Below are positions 22,109-34,348 of a stretch of 64,000 nucleotides of DNA, piece by piece. The translations under genes and the position numbers were made by a program. The stretch is from contig CM029647.1 of assembly GCA_017311315.1 (NCBI GenBank), positions 11,382,577 through 11,446,576 of the forward strand, written 5' to 3'. The stretch comes from Dendrocalamus latiflorus (lineage: Eukaryota > Streptophyta > Magnoliopsida > Poales > Poaceae). Under the pieces are notes generated by a model. That model saw only the letters and a program-made list of their open reading frames with translations, had not been told where the DNA came from and made no database searches. The first letter of the stretch is position 1, and each line of letters opens with the position of its first letter.

Positions 22109-24290
22109 TTATAGCATCTTGGCATCTGGCTATAGCAGCGTTTGAGTACTTCGCTGCTGCTTTTCCACACCGCACCTGCGCTTTGTTGCAAAAGATGTAT
22201 GATGCTATTCTTTCGCTTTAGAACGTTATCTACCCAGTCGATCACCTGTATGAAACAAGTTTTGTCTTTTTATATATAACATATCTACAAAGGTAACAAA
22301 GTGTGGCTCCATTTGAAGAATCTTCATTGCTGAAATGTGCTCCTTGTCCCCCCCAAAGAAATGTACACGGAATCTTGGTAGCACACTAGAACACCACGCA
22401 CAATACAATTGACGTAGGTAAATTAAACCATTCGTCAGATCTACAGGCAAAAGGAAGGGCACAAGCTTCCCACAAGGTTACACGGGGTAATGCATGGAGC
22501 CCCAACTTTTTTTGGCATCCATGTTCGCATCTGGTTGACAGGTCCATATCTGCTATCTTGTATAGTGCCAAATTATGGCTCAAGAACATGGTTCCCTCCC
22601 ATCAGGTACAGTTTAGCATGGCTTTCTGATGACAGCAAGATGCGTATTACCTGTGGCTGGGGACCTCGCGCTGTCATGTCATGCATGTCACAGCGGATCA
22701 AGGGGACGCTAGCTAGCATGCTCCTTAACTCCGGCAACGACAAAAAAAAAAATATCACGATACCAACAAAGCGAGCCAGGAGGACATCGATCGATCGCTG
22801 GATATTAACACGGATCCATCAAAGTAAAAAACGACAACGGAAGATTTACGCGCGCATTTTGAGATAAATCGTACGTTGCAGTGATTCGCATCTGCATCCG
22901 GGTGCTGAATGCTGGTAACAAATTTTAGAAGCAAGAATCTGACGATGAACTACATTTATGAAGTTCGTTAGTTTCCAGGCTTCCAGCGAGAAAAGAACGT
23001 ACCGAAAAAAAATGTATTAGCCATCCAATCAAGATACATCGATCCTGCCACTTTGCTTTCTTGACATGTATTAACCATCCAATTTTGATCAATGATAAAG
23101 ATTGCAAGTATCAGGCATAACCATCTCAAATGCTGAGCAAATACACCCTGCCACTTTGCTTTCTTGACATGTATTAGCCATCCAATCGATCAATGATAAT
23201 GATTACAAGTATCAGGCACAGCAATGCATGAGTTAGCAAACTGGGGACCGGACAGTCATCAGTACAGATTTAGATCTCACCAAAACTTACCGTTAGCTGA
23301 CTGTTGGTACAGTGGTACTCCTACTGCTCTTGCCTATCACTTAACTAGTGGAATCACCCTAGACTGTTCTTCTCTCTCTAAGGAACAAAGTTTTACGATG
23401 GATGGGCGAGAGCAGGTTGGGCTGGCCAGCCCGGTTACCGCGGGCCTGCGGGACGTACCGCGTTACGTAATACGCCGCACTAGCCAGGCCAATCAAGTTG
23501 GACCAAATTAAGATGGCGTTCTGCCCTCTTGACGTATGGGCCAATTTCCCGGCGTCTCTTCCGTCTTCCGCTCCTGATCCACGCGCCGCCACACCGGCCT
23601 GCAAGAACCGCGCCGTACAGGTCGCCTTCCTTCCGCGCGCACGCTCGGTCGTGGGCTGGGTAAACCCGCGGTCCGTCCGCGGCGTGTTTGGCAACTTTGG
23701 TGGGTTGGGTCCCGTCTCGCCTTCCGCAAATACAACCGCGGGGAGTGTGGAGTGCCGTGTGCGCACGCACGGGCTGCGCTGATCCGCGGGCGCGCGCGTG
23801 ATCCCGCTTCTAAGGCTCCATTCGTTTCGACTTCACTTTCTGATTTCTGATTTATTTTTTACTATTTATAAATTTCATCTTTTTCTAAATTTTTAATTTT
23901 TTTGAGTTTTTTGTCGGTTCTTTTTTCCCGTATTCATTTATGTTGTCCGTGATGAGTTAGCATATTTTTTTCTATTTTTAAAATTTTTAAATTTAATTAC
24001 GTGTAATTTCAGCCTTCGGATACTAGTGTTTGCCACCTGCCCGTCCGCGGTCGTGCACGGCAGGGGCCTGAACGCAGCGGCCTGCTGTCAACTGGCTGTA
24101 GGTAGCGTGCCAGTCTCGGGCGCCCTGGTACACAATGACTGTCATGAGATTTTATTCTATAATAGATTGGCAAAGCCTCATAAATCTCCTACTATCCTTG
24201 ACCACTCACTAACTCTGTGTGCTAAAAGCCTAAAAAGCGTGTTTAGCTTTGTGCACTAGAATATTGCAGTCGGCCAGCTCCACCAGCTTT
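22109..24290. other. intergenic, no gene recognised
   Basis: Open frames at 22490-22867 and a GC-rich patch at 23,480-23,810 lack domains. The latter has frames open on both strands, a usual effect of high GC. Confidence 0.45.
23044..23225. repeat. 103-bp tandem duplication
   Basis: A unit beginning CCTGCCACTTTGCTTTCTTG and ending near CAAGTATCAGGCA is present at 23044 and again at 23147, with a few differences. A partial third copy of the ATTAGCCATCCAAT portion lies just upstream at about 23017. Confidence 0.75.
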
Positions 24291-24499
24291 AGGGGGCAAT
24301 TCAATCAGCTAGGGCTAATGAAATTTGGCTGAAAAGAATAATAGCGACAGGAGAAAGTGGCTTTTACAAGTCGAGGTGTTCAAATCGGCTGAAGCTGATG
24401 GCTTTTTACTGAGCTGATTTTGTATCCTGTTTGAACCGATGTAAGGAAATGATGGTTTATTTAGTTCATAGTGCACTCGTGTTTTCGCCGATCCTTTCT

Positions 24500-24780
24500 A
24501 ATGCACTGCATTACAACATGGTACATGTTTATGAGCACATTTTCAAACACTAAAGTACAAGCCATTGCACATCATGCACTACACTACAGTCCATCATACA
24601 CCATCAACTGAATTACAACATGGTACATGTTTTGTACGACATTTCCTAACACTACATTACATGCCACCGTACATTGCGACATGGTAGTGTGATATACTGC
24701 ATTACAACATGATGCATGTTTGCTAGGGCATTTCTTAACATAACATTACAAGCCATCATACATCATGGAGTTGTTAGTAC
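24500..24780. repeat. degenerate tandem repeat of about 100 bp in the PIF element
   Basis: The words TACAACATGGTACATGTTT (about 24511), TACAACATGGTACATGTTTT (about 24615) and TACAACATGATGCATGTTT (about 24702) begin three related segments that continue with CATTTN(C/A)NAACACTA and TACAAGCCATCATACATCAT. It is non-coding, between the transposase stop and the left terminus. Confidence 0.6.
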
Positions 24781-24933
24781 ACATCATGCCATCATCGTCG
24801 CTACAATAACATCCTAGAGGTCATTCATACCCCTGTTGGACATGCCAAGACGGGGCACTGGAACAATGTAGCTGGCCTTACAGTTGACATAGCCATCGTC
24901 GGCATGGAAAAGCATGAAATCATGGTTAGGCAG

Positions 24934-25830
24934 CTAACTGCCGATGATGAAATTGTGCAGAGCCATCTTATCTATGATAATTTTCTTATTTTCAATGCAA
25001 TAGCTAATAATATTCCGTAGGATATACCATTTGTTCTTCCAAACACCAAACATGCGCTCAATGACATTCCATAGAGGCAAGTGGTGACAACTGAATGTCT
25101 CCTGCAATCCAACTGGATGACGACCAGGACCGAACTCCCGTATGTGGTACCTCTAGTTCTTGTATGGAGCTAGGTAGCCTTGCTCATTGGGATATCTGAA
25201 GTCCACTATGTAGTACTTCCCTGCAATACAAGCAGTTAGCACAACACAACTTGTAAGTTTCAAACATAACTTATCGAATTTACTTACCCTATGGTTGGTG
25301 CGGGAATCTATGTATGAATGTCACCACTGTGTCATCCAGTATGCACCTGTCATGCACACACCTAGGCACCCAGTGCACATAAAGGTGAACCTCATGTCAA
25401 AATCATATACTGCAAGCATGTTCTAACTTGTGTAGCCATGACAGTTATGGTGTATTTGCTGTAGATGCTTTTGCACGGTGATAGAAACATGTGTGTCATC
25501 AATTGTGCTAATGCAATTTATAAAATGTTGGTAAATTCTCAACTCCATCAGTCTTGGAAGGACAAAAGCAAAGGTCAGTTTTACAGGCCTTATGTTGTCC
25601 CTACTCATCTTGTCAACACACTCCAGAACATCAGAAAACTCTATACTGATGGTTCCGCCACAATGAGTAAAGCAGTTCACCACTTGTCTGCTTGATTGCG
25701 ATGCACCACAGACCCACAGGAACATTCCTTGCAAAGTGGACCTAAGGCCATAGTTTTGCACTAAAGTGTCATGTAGAGCATGGAATGTTGACCTTCCCAT
25801 TCTGGACATCCCCTACAAGTCACGGGTCCC
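24934..25830 (-). pseudogene. PIF/Harbinger DDE transposase remnant
   Basis: Reading leftward, MSRMGRSTFHALHDTLVQNY begins the Harbinger transposase (DDE_Tnp_4-like). Then INCISTIDDTHVSITV contains the first catalytic Asp in a 'GAIDGTHI'-like motif. MLAVYDFDMRFTFM corresponds to the segment before the second Asp. After a frameshift, YIVDFRYPNEQGYLAPYKN and WNVIERMFGVWKNKW (third catalytic Glu, in the IER motif) lead to the C-terminus MALHNFIIGS and a stop. Internal stops (after GYTS and after PYKN) and a frameshift at about 25,330-25,390 kill it. The family cuts at TTA/TAA and mobilises Tourist MITEs. Confidence 0.85.
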
Positions 25831-26448
25831 TCAACTGTTGCTCTACCCACTGTATCCCAATCATGTCTGGAATGGACCTGGGCCTCCTGGACGAGCTTGC
25901 ATCGTTGTCACCCCATAGGGCGATAGGGACAAATGTGACTTGGAAGTCCGACACACCGGAGCCCTAGGCAACGTTGTCGAAATTGGGTTTGGCCTCAACT
26001 TCGTGGGCTGCATCTACCGACATAATTGGCAAAACACAAACAAACATACCACATCATTGAGTCGCGCTATCATGGAGCACATCTGTAGACATGCAAAATG
26101 ACCCAAAATAGGAGCACATGCAAAGTAGATGTCCAAAATAGTTCGCAACACCGAAATGCAGGCACATAACAATTCAACTATTGCACAGACAATTCATGCA
26201 TGGCATTGAACATATGCAACACAGACGATCAAAAACTACTAATTAGCATAACAAAAACGCAAGTAGGAAGCAAGCACCAACATGTAACCATTACCATTTA
26301 CACATGAATGCAGACGACACAAGTTTAGCACTTCGGTAAATAAGGACACAAATCTATTTTGTAATAATTAAACACACAATGAAATGAAGATGATGAAACT
26401 AAAACAATGATAGACAACATGCCTCGCAGGGAACATAAAGTATCAGTC

Positions 26449-27290
26449 TCACTTCCCTTTCTTCCTATCCCTCCAGCTTCTCCTAAGCCAAGCAAGATGT
26501 CCCTCAGTAGTCTGTAGATTCTCAAACATGACCTTGCACTTCTTCTCCATGAAAAGTTGTGTGGCATAGTAGTGCTTGTCGGTACCTTCTAGAGCTCCAC
26601 TTTCTTTATCTAACTTCATTAGTGCTCGCATTTCTTCCTTGACCGAGTCAGCCACGCGAGATGTCGCCGAGAGGGTGGAAGCATGACTAATGTGGGACTA
26701 CTCGTATAGGTCAACGAACTACCACAACTGCAGATCTCGGTGTGACTTCTTTAGTTGCTTGCCATCAAGAGAGTCAGCCACGAACCTTCTCATGGGTTGC
26801 TTGCCCTTTGCTTGTTGGATGGGTCGAAGCTGTGGTCGTGAAGGTCCAACTCGGTCTTGTTAGTGTCTTGTTGGTCGACGTCATCAGTTGGCTCACCTCT
26901 AGGCACAAATGCATGCTCATTCGTGTAGTGCATAGCGTCGAACATGATTTCCAGTAGCTCCTCGTGTGCGAGTAGTGTCTTTCTGAACTTCATCACATCA
27001 CCTAGGCTCTACAACCACACGTAGCAACCAAGTGTCAACAATTTCCCAATCAAATGGCATCCTCAACAAAGAAAATGTTTGAAACAAACACAATGGTTTA
27101 CCTTTGCTTGCTGTGCCCACCAATCATTGTCGGTTGCAATGCTCCTAGTCTAAGGATTGATTCCTAGCCCGGTAGCTCTCATCTTCAGAGTCTTCCAATT
27201 TGCCAAATCCCTCTTTAAGTTGTCCCTTTTGTTCTTCAGTTGTTTGTGGGTGTATTATTGAGCTGTGTGCTCATTGAACTTTCTTAGGAG
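26449..27290 (-). pseudogene. Myb/SANT-like ORF1 remnant of the PIF/Harbinger element
   Basis: The 5' part (about 27,290-27,105) reads YTHKQLKNKRDNLKRDLANW, then TLKMRATGLG and NDWWAQQAK, the Myb_DNA-bind_3-type domain found in PIF ORF1 proteins. It is followed by a GT donor and an acceptor at about 27,010. A second exon reads VMKFRKTLLAHEELLEIMFD and a later frame ends WLRRSWRDRKKGK. Stops interrupt all parts. ORF1 proteins help the transposase bind DNA and enter the nucleus, and this copy is not functional. Confidence 0.75.
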
Positions 27291-28330
27291 TTTTTGGTAC
27301 CCTTTTGTATTAGATAACCTTGAGGTCTGTTGTCTACTTCCACCTCCTCAATGCAAACCTCAATGAACACTCGTTTTCGTCTCATCCTAGTTTGCAATGT
27401 TCGAGTGTGAGCTGCCCATCTATGAGCATGCGCCAGAGATAAAGCAATGGCATATGTATGCGCGAAGTAATAAGTAGGCAATAAAATTGTGAACAAGTGC
27501 AAATAGAACAAAACTAGGGCAAAGCGTGGAGTAGTGTGGACAACATGCAAATCGAAGGCCTCAAACAATTCACTGAGAATAAATAAGAACAATTGCTCGA
27601 CGTTCTACCTTGCACACTAGGTCACCGGGTTTGCCATGCAGAACACATAATAGAAGAACAAACTCAATGACCATAGAGTGCAGAGTATGACAAAGAACAA
27701 AGTAGTGTTGCGCACTTGTCATCAGTGGCCTAGAAAATGCGGTGAACCTCAACCCATATGCAAAACAACACACATTTGTGAAAGAAAATGAGAATGCACG
27801 AATGGGAAAGGCAGTGAAAACATCACAAGCGGGTAGATCAAGCAGCAAAAGTCACTAATGAACTACATTAACAACCAATTCAAGGTGCACATGTGGGGTT
27901 TCACATGCACACCTTCCAAATGCGAGGTTAGGGAGGCGACATGAGGCTGAATCCATTGCGGCGTTGGATAGTGCGGAAAGCGGGAACCAAAGACGGATAG
28001 GGACACAATGCTGGGTGGCGGAGAAGACGATGACCGGAGAACGCAAATGGCGTAGATCCAGGAGGATGTGGCCGCCAACATTGTAGAAGACAGGGCAGGA
28101 GAAGGTAGACAACGCAAGTCGAGGAGGACACATGGTGGCCACGATGAAGGCCGACGACGGTGAAGGCCTGCCTCGGATCCGAGGGCGACGATGATGGCGG
28201 TGAAGGAGGGGTCGACTCGTGGAGCGAGCGTGTGTGGAGAGGCAAATCCTATCCACTTAGCAGCTGCGCATGCAATCCTTATCCACAAAAAGTGGCTTCC
28301 AAAAACGGCTTTTGCAAACTGGCCGTTCAA

Positions 28331-30300
28331 ATCAGCTTTGAGCTTCTGTCAACCGAACCCGGAAGTCCAAAACGATTTTACCACCTCCTTCGTGCTGCAA
28401 TAAACTATGAAACTTTGCCATCATGACATAATAATGCACCTAATTATTATTTTCTAGTTAGTTTACAACAACCAAGTCCTAAATTACTAGCAGAACTCCC
28501 TACAATATCACCTTGTCATGATGGCTTGTTGATGTCGAAATCAAATCTTACTGGCACGCAGTGTCCAATTCCAACATGCAAACCTTCAAATCAGCTCCAG
28601 CTAGCACAACGATCAAGTTTTAAACATCATGACGAAACACTAACCGAGCGAGGGCTATTCAGTACACATTACGCAGCCAAGAGGTCGGGCAATGTAAAGA
28701 CGAAATGAGCACTTATCGCCACGTCGCGAGGCATAAACTCTGTTGTATTATACACAAATAATTGAACCTACGATGTAATTTAAGTACCGGGAATACTCCA
28801 ATGAGGCATGATGACAGTTGATAGGTCAGATCTTCCTGCATTTAGAAAAGAAAAGAAAATACAGGCAAGGCAAGCTGTTCTGCTGTCAGTTGGACTGTAG
28901 GTGTAACAATATGTGATTTTGGGGAGATGCGAACTATGGAGGACACAGCTACACGCCGCCTGAACCCTCACAATGCCTTCAATAGAAGATGCGATCTTCG
29001 CAGTGAGGTGCTCCGTCGACACCTGTTGACATCAATCTCCAAGGATCTCATGCAGAGCACTCGCTGAAACACTACTTCTGTTACACTGCTCCTAAAACCT
29101 AAGCCTGTGTCACATTCAGATTTCAGAGTGGACATAAATCGATTTTCCATCAATAAAAATCACAATTTTCAGCAAATTAGGTCTTATTTGGAACACCGAC
29201 TTTTTTCCTATTTTCTATAGGGATTAAACTGTTTCATCTGAAATTTCTGCAAAGTTTCATTGAAATTCCTGAAAGCTCAAAAATAACTTTTTCTATGACC
29301 AGCAATTACTGTAACCTCTGGTCGAGTGGTTTGTTTATTACCCATCCGGCCATCCCGTCCTCTATAAATCCTCATCTTTTCACCCATCTCACCGCGCAGA
29401 CAAGGCCCTATTCTTTTCGACTACAACTGACTTTTGATCTTAGTACGACCATTTATACGAACGAACTCAATACCGATAAACTATTTCGAAAAGACTGTCT
29501 TAATAAATAGTTTCGAAACAGCAACGTAAAAATCGTCTTATTTATTTGTTCGAAGGAACTTATACCATAAGTTAAAAAGAATTAGACTAAAAACAAACAA
29601 AATTTTCCTAGAACTGTTTCATCTGAAATTTCTACAAAATTTCATTGAAATTCCTGAAAGCTCAAAAACAACTTTTTCTATGAGCAACAATTACTGTAAC
29701 CGCTGATCGAGTGGTTTGTTTGTTACCCATCCCTTCCTCTGTCTCGTCGTGCAGGCAAGGCCCTGTTCTTTTCGTCCGTGACAAGGCCCTGTTTTTTTTG
29801 TTTGCAATTGATGGTTTACGATTATAACTGATGATTTTTAATTTTAGTGTAAATAGTTATGTGAATAAACTAAATATCGATAAGTTGCTTTAGAAAGAAT
29901 TATTCTGATAAATTGCTATTAATAGTTTATGATTATAATTGATGGTTTTTGGTTCTACTGTACATACTTGTGCGAATGAACTAAATGTTAATAAATTGTT
30001 CTAAAAAGACTATCCTGACAAAAAAAATCTTTCTAATTATTTGTTCCAAGAAACACTAGTCATAGACCATACGCATAAGTTAGAAAGAACCGGAAAAAAA
30101 CAAACAAATGTTTCCCGTCGCCGGAGGCCGGCAGCAACAGCGATCTCGTCGTGCGGCGTTAAATATCTCGCGCTCTCTCACATCCCTGCCACCGCCAGGT
30201 TCAAGAAACATTGACGCCGCGAGCCCCACGCGCGCTCACCTCACCTTACCTTTGTTGCGCCCGCGCGCCGTGTCATTGAAGCCTCAGATCGACCCCGAGC
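28331..30300. other. intergenic with MITE fragments; upstream of the ATL gene
   Basis: No gene is visible. MITE-like words (CAAGGCCCTGTTCTTTT at about 29,755 and 29,779, ACAAACAAA near 29,595 and 30,100) suggest fragments of Tourist/hAT MITEs. Confidence 0.45.
29229..29775. repeat. direct duplication about 385 bp apart
   Basis: A segment starting CTGTTTCATCTGAAATTTCT at 29229 recurs at 29614 with few changes and runs through GAGTGGTTTGTTT, TTACCCAT and the AAGGCCCT words. It is probably a partial MITE duplication. Confidence 0.7.
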
Positions 30301-30306
30301 TCCCTT

Positions 30307-30313
30307 TATATAT
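30307..30313 (+). promoter_or_regulatory. TATA box candidate of the ATL RING-H2 gene
   Basis: TATATAT in CTTTATATATTGCC lies about 250 bases upstream of the ATG. That leaves a GC-rich leader of plausible length. Confidence 0.55.
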
Positions 30314-30560
30314 TGCCTCGGCGCCCCTTTGCCCCAGCAAACGCGACCTAAAGAAAAAGAAACATCCCCGCTTGCCCCGGACGCTAAGCCCACAGCTTTG
30401 CGTGCACTGCGCCCGGAATCCCAACTCCCAAGTCGCCGGCTAGGGGAGTAGTATACAGCAACTGGTCCGGCCGCGGCTGCGGCTGCCGCTGCTGCTGCTT
30501 CCGGCGCCAAGGAGCCAATTAAGAGGCCGTTTGGTGGGAGGGAGACGCGGGGTTTTTAAT

Positions 30561-31115
30561 ATGAGCGCGCCAAACTCGTGGCTCTTCGCAGACAACTCCA
30601 GGTACAGCACCCGCGCGCGGCTGCTGTTCATGGGGCTCTCCTTCACCATCGGCATCCTCACCTTCCTCCTCTTCCTCGCCATCTGGTACACCTGCAGCCG
30701 CCGCCGCCGCCGCCAACGCAGCGTGGGGGTGGAGGATCAGGCCGACATGCCGGCGTCCGCGGCGGGCGACCGCGGCATGACCGCTGCCGCGATCGCCGCG
30801 CTCCCGACATTCACGTACGAGGGCCCTGCCGCGCTGGCCGAGGCAGGGGTGCCTGCGGCGGCGGCGCTGGACTGCGCGGTGTGCCTTGGGCAGGTGGAGG
30901 CCGGCGAGAAGGTCCGGCAACTGCCCAACTGCACCCATTTGTTCCACGCCGAGTGCGTCGATGCCTGGCTTCGCGCGCACTCCACGTGCCCCACGTGCCG
31001 CGCCGCCGTCGGCCCGGCTGCGGCCGCCCCCGCCAAGAAGGCAAGCGTCGGCACCGGCACCGGCACGACCCCGGCGGCGGCGGTATCGACGGCGGAGGCA
31101 CTGCCACATGTCTAG
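30561..31115 (+). CDS. ATL-family RING-H2 E3 ubiquitin ligase
   Basis: This is an intronless 184-residue protein, typical of the plant ATL family. An N-terminal membrane helix lies at about residues 21-44 (LLFMGLSFTIGILTFLLFLA), followed by a basic stretch SRRRRRQR that marks the cytosolic side. LPTFTYEG at about 80 stands where ATLs have the GLD motif. The RING-H2 finger spans about residues 105-146: CAVC, then CTHLFHAEC with the two zinc-binding His residues, WLRAHSTCPTC, and the invariant Trp three residues after the sixth ligand. It would transfer ubiquitin from an E2 to membrane-linked targets; substrates are unknown. The C-terminus is Ala/Thr-rich and short. The start is the first ATG after in-frame leader sequence. 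High GC is normal for an intronless grass gene. Confidence 0.92.
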   Translation: MSAPNSWLFADNSRYSTRARLLFMGLSFTIGILTFLLFLAIWYTCSRRRRRQRSVGVEDQADMPASAAGDRGMTAAAIAALPTFTYEGPAALAEAGVPAAAALDCAVCLGQVEAGEKVRQLPNCTHLFHAECVDAWLRAHSTCPTCRAAVGPAAAAPAKKASVGTGTGTTPAAAVSTAEALPHV

Positions 31116-31708
31116 CGTCGTGTGGCTGGATCGCCACCTTGGGAAGAGTGAACACATGATCGGGGAATGACTAGTGACTAGGGTGCCGTAACCTAGGAAT
31201 TAAGGAGTTTTATTGGTTCGTGCGTATGTGTACAGCGATAATATGGCGTTAATTGTGCTAGTACTACTAGCTCCTATATGCCTCAGCCGAGCTGTTCTGA
31301 ATTTTGGCCTCAATGTGGTTTATACGCAGTGTCTTCTGACTTTTTGATTGTTAGTTTTTTAAATAATTAAATTTTAAAAGTAAAAAGTATTATACCATCA
31401 TAAACAATATAAAAGAAATAAAAATGAAAAAACAAAACAATAAAATTAAAAAAACTATAAATCAGAAGCTGCTGAGTCTGTTTCGAGCGTGGCCAAGAAC
31501 GAATGAATCCAGCAAGCGTATAACCACAAGTTGACAAGACATCTCATCGCAAGCGTCTCGTTTTCTTTGTCCCGTTGTGGCCACTTTTCGCGGTTGGGAA
31601 CGAACGTTTCTGTTGCACGGTTCAGTTCCCCCCCCCCCCGGTCAGTTCCCGGTCTCCGCGCGCCAATTTGCGCATACATATCAGCATATGCGCGCCGAAC
31701 CGGCTCGG

Positions 31709-33077
31709 TGTATTCGAAACCGTCGCTTTGATCAATTTTTTTTGTAAAATAGATAAATTAATCATAGAGTAATGTAAGAAATACAACATTGAATACATAA
31801 AGATAGGAGAAGAACTTCTTTCTTTATTACTTTTCTTCACAAGTACAAGGTGATAGTTACTGAAACCCCCTGCATATAGACTATAAGATGAGATGTTCAC
31901 CGTAGCCCAAGGTCTCAAGCTTAGGCATAGGTTTCTCAATACTCCCCTTAGTACTCATCCAACGCATTCATATCTCATCAAAACTCCATAAAACCCTGTG
32001 GGAAAATTTTGAAGAAAGAGTATATGATACATGTTATGTTGTATTGTACGAATTGCCTTATTAAAAATCTTGGCCGAGAAACTTCCGAAAAACTCATCAG
32101 AAAAAAAGTACAATCCAACCAATTTTATTTAATCTACAAGATTTATTCTTTGGGTACTCGGTCTTCATGATCAAATTTTAATAGTGAGCTCATGAAGAGT
32201 CTTCCCCTGAATTCTACACTTCTCTAAGTCCCATCATTCCGATTCCACGTACATATCTTTCATGCGGGTTTCATGCGGTAGGAGCGGTGGCTAAACGGCT
32301 GGCCTCGTGTGGGAGGTGCGGCTATCGAACGATGCACGGCAGGGCAGCGGTCGTGCGGCCGCAGCCACGTGCGGGTGGTGCAATGGCCCAGGCGCATGGG
32401 CGCTTGGGACCGGTGGCTCGTGTGGGAGCACAATGCGGCGGTGGCCCGAGGTCGAGTAGCGGCGGTAGCCATGCGGGGCTGCCAGGCGGCGCGACATGCG
32501 GCATTGCAGGGCGGCACATCTTCGAGTGTGCTTGCGAGCGGCCGGCGTTTCAGGTGGCACGTGTAGGCAGCCGACGTGGCTGCGGGGAGCGCAGGCGAGC
32601 GGGCCAACCGGCGGTATGTGGGACTCGTACGGGCAGCGCGTGTCCAATTTTTTCAATCTTACAATGCAATTAACATCTACTCTTTTGCACAAATTTAACG
32701 ATCGGCTTAGCCGGTGACTTCAAGTCTGCTCGCGGTAGATTTAGAGCAGATTTGCATTGTAGAAAAATAATCTAGAAAGCGAAATTTTGTGGAATTTAAA
32801 GCGATCTAGATTAGGCAATTCAATCTATGAGTGATTACCTTGCAATCCACCAAAGCGATTCGTGCTGATAACGTGTTGGGGAACCGTCGCTGATGAATCC
32901 AGTCCGATCGATTCCTGCTATGCAAAATAGATGGATTAACCAAAAAGTAATGCAAGGAATAGAAAATTGAACATATAGGGATAGGAGAACTCTTTTCTTT
33001 ATTGCTTTTCTTCACAAGTACAAGATGATAGGCAATAAGAATCTCTATATATAGACTAAAATATGAAATACCTATCA
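31709..33077 (-). mobile_element. coding-poor LTR retrotransposon, copy 1 (minus orientation)
   Basis: Two related segments, at about 31709-31938 and 32874-33077, share TAGTCTATAT, CTTGTACTTGTGAAGAAAAG and TAATAAAGAAA-type words on the minus strand and end near GCGACGGTT. The right one is followed (minus strand) by CGTTATCAGCACG, a primer-site-like sequence common after plant Copia LTRs. AAGGGGAGT before the left LTR is a possible polypurine tract. The interior has a GC-rich patch (32,260-32,640) and no pol. A target duplication was not found, so the borders are approximate. The same family recurs at 39711-40872 in the other orientation. Confidence 0.65.
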
Positions 33078-33085
33078 TAGGACAC

Positions 33086-33253
33086 CAGGGGCGGATCTAG
33101 CGGTGGGCGCGGGGGGCTCGAGCCCCCCCTATCGCTACCGGACCCTTGGAGCCCCCCCTAAATTTTTAGCCATGGATGTATAATGTAGAAGGGGCTGAGG
33201 TCGAGCTGAAAGTATTTCAGCCCCTCCAAAAATTTTTCCTAGATCCGCCACTG
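33086..33253. mobile_element. 168-bp hAT MITE with 8-bp target duplication
   Basis: CAGGGGCGGATCTAG at the left and CTAGATCCGCCACTG at the right are inverted repeats. TAGGACAC stands on both sides (33078-33085 and 33254-33261). The interior has GGGGGGCTCGAGCCCCCC, a perfect palindrome, and cannot code. It shares the CAGNGGCGGA terminus with 18557-19511. Confidence 0.88.
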
Positions 33254-33433
33254 TAGGACACGACCTCTAGTGGCAAACGAAGCCGCGCCCACCGGCCGGC
33301 CGCTTGCCTGCTTGCCCGCTTCTAGTCGGCCGTAAAAATCCCCCGATTCCTTTATTCTCCGAGAGGCAAAACGGAATCGATCGAGTCGGCTAATTCGCCG
33401 GCGCTTTCCGGGTCGTCGGCCCCGGCGAAGTCC

Positions 33434-33835
33434 AAGCATCCATTTTTTTTTAAAGAGAGAACACAAGAGCTTTATTACGCTAAAGCAAGATTACAATCCT
33501 TGGTGACGGTCTCTTTTAGAAAGTTCGGAACACAGTCAACCCAGATACGAGTTAAATCACTCACCGAAGCTTGTCTCGCGCAGCAATGAGCTGCTTAGTT
33601 CGCTTCCCCGTGTGTAAATAAAAATGAAAATCTAGAACACATCCTGCTTAGCTCTTTGATCTCTTGGCAGAGGCCCTCAATCGTCTTTACGTTCACCATA
33701 TTTGGTTCTCAGCACCAGCATGTTGACCGGAGTGTGGTTGTCCGACTCCAACTCCACCTTTCGGAAACCTCGACTTATCGCTAGACGGAGGCCTTCTCTT
33801 GCCGCTGCTTATCCATTCGTTTTGTGCGTGCTGCA
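33434..33835 (-). pseudogene. RNase H-like (RVT_3) fragment of a non-LTR or related retroelement
   Basis: Read leftward, EGLRLAISRGFRKVELESDN is an RNase H core with the acidic ESD. After frame changes, EIKELSRMCSRFSFLFTHGE and AAHCCARQASVSDLTRIWVD follow (the AAH His-containing helix), then CVPNFLKETVTKDCN and a stop. Past the stop comes a run of A residues on the minus strand (33,446-33,454), like a LINE 3' tail. Frames are broken and the N-terminal reverse transcriptase is absent, so this is a truncated copy. Confidence 0.65.
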
Positions 33836-33837
33836 TT

Positions 33838-34348
33838 TAGGGGTGGCAACCGGGACAGGGTTTCCCCAGAAAAGGCCCTCGCGACCCTGCCCCAACCCCA
33901 GCTAGCACGGCCCTGCCCTGCTAGGCCTACCGGGGAGTTGGCCTCAGTCCCCGGTTTCTATATGGATTTTCATGGGAATCCGTAAGGATTAAAAATAGGC
34001 TAAGCAATTTTTTAAAATAATAATATGATTTTGTTTATTAATTTATAATTATTTAAGTATATTTTTTTAAAATATAACTTTAAAATATATATTCTAACAT
34101 ATAAATTTAAGTTTTAGTTCAAATACACAGAAAAAGAATGCAATATCTTATATTAAAGTACTATAATTATTATAATTTTTTTATTTTTAACGGATCCCCG
34201 TAAGATCCTACAAGGAGGATAACCCCGTCTCCACCCTGCTAGCGTAGCAGGAGTCGTTCCCATTCCTAGAGGGGGAGATCATCCCGGCCCCCGCCTCTCA
34301 TGGGGATATTTCCCATAGGTCGTCTTTGTGGAGATATTGCCATTCCTA
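33838..34348. mobile_element. hAT-like MITE
   Basis: The left end is TAGGGGTGGCAACCGGGAC. The right end read on the opposite strand is TAGGAATGGCAATATCTCC. The core is AT-rich, flanked by GC-rich arms with CCCCGG words. Flanking 8-mers match only partly, so the duplication has decayed or the borders are slightly off. Confidence 0.6.

Larger units (their letters stand above)
24291..28330 (-). mobile_element. decayed PIF/Harbinger transposon (approximate borders)
   Basis: The region holds the two ORFs of a PIF/Harbinger element on the minus strand: a DDE transposase remnant and a Myb/SANT-like ORF1 remnant. At the left, TTA precedes GGGGGCAATTCAATCAGC, a plausible PIF/Tourist terminus with its TTA duplication. 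No convincing inverted partner was found on the right, where only a direct relative (GGCCGTTCAAATCAGC) occurs at about 28320. The right border is therefore open. Confidence 0.65.

Noticed and set aside
23480..23810. GC-rich candidate gene with about 95-codon frames on both strands
   Set aside because: No domain, no conserved start context, and all frames are open through lack of AT stops.
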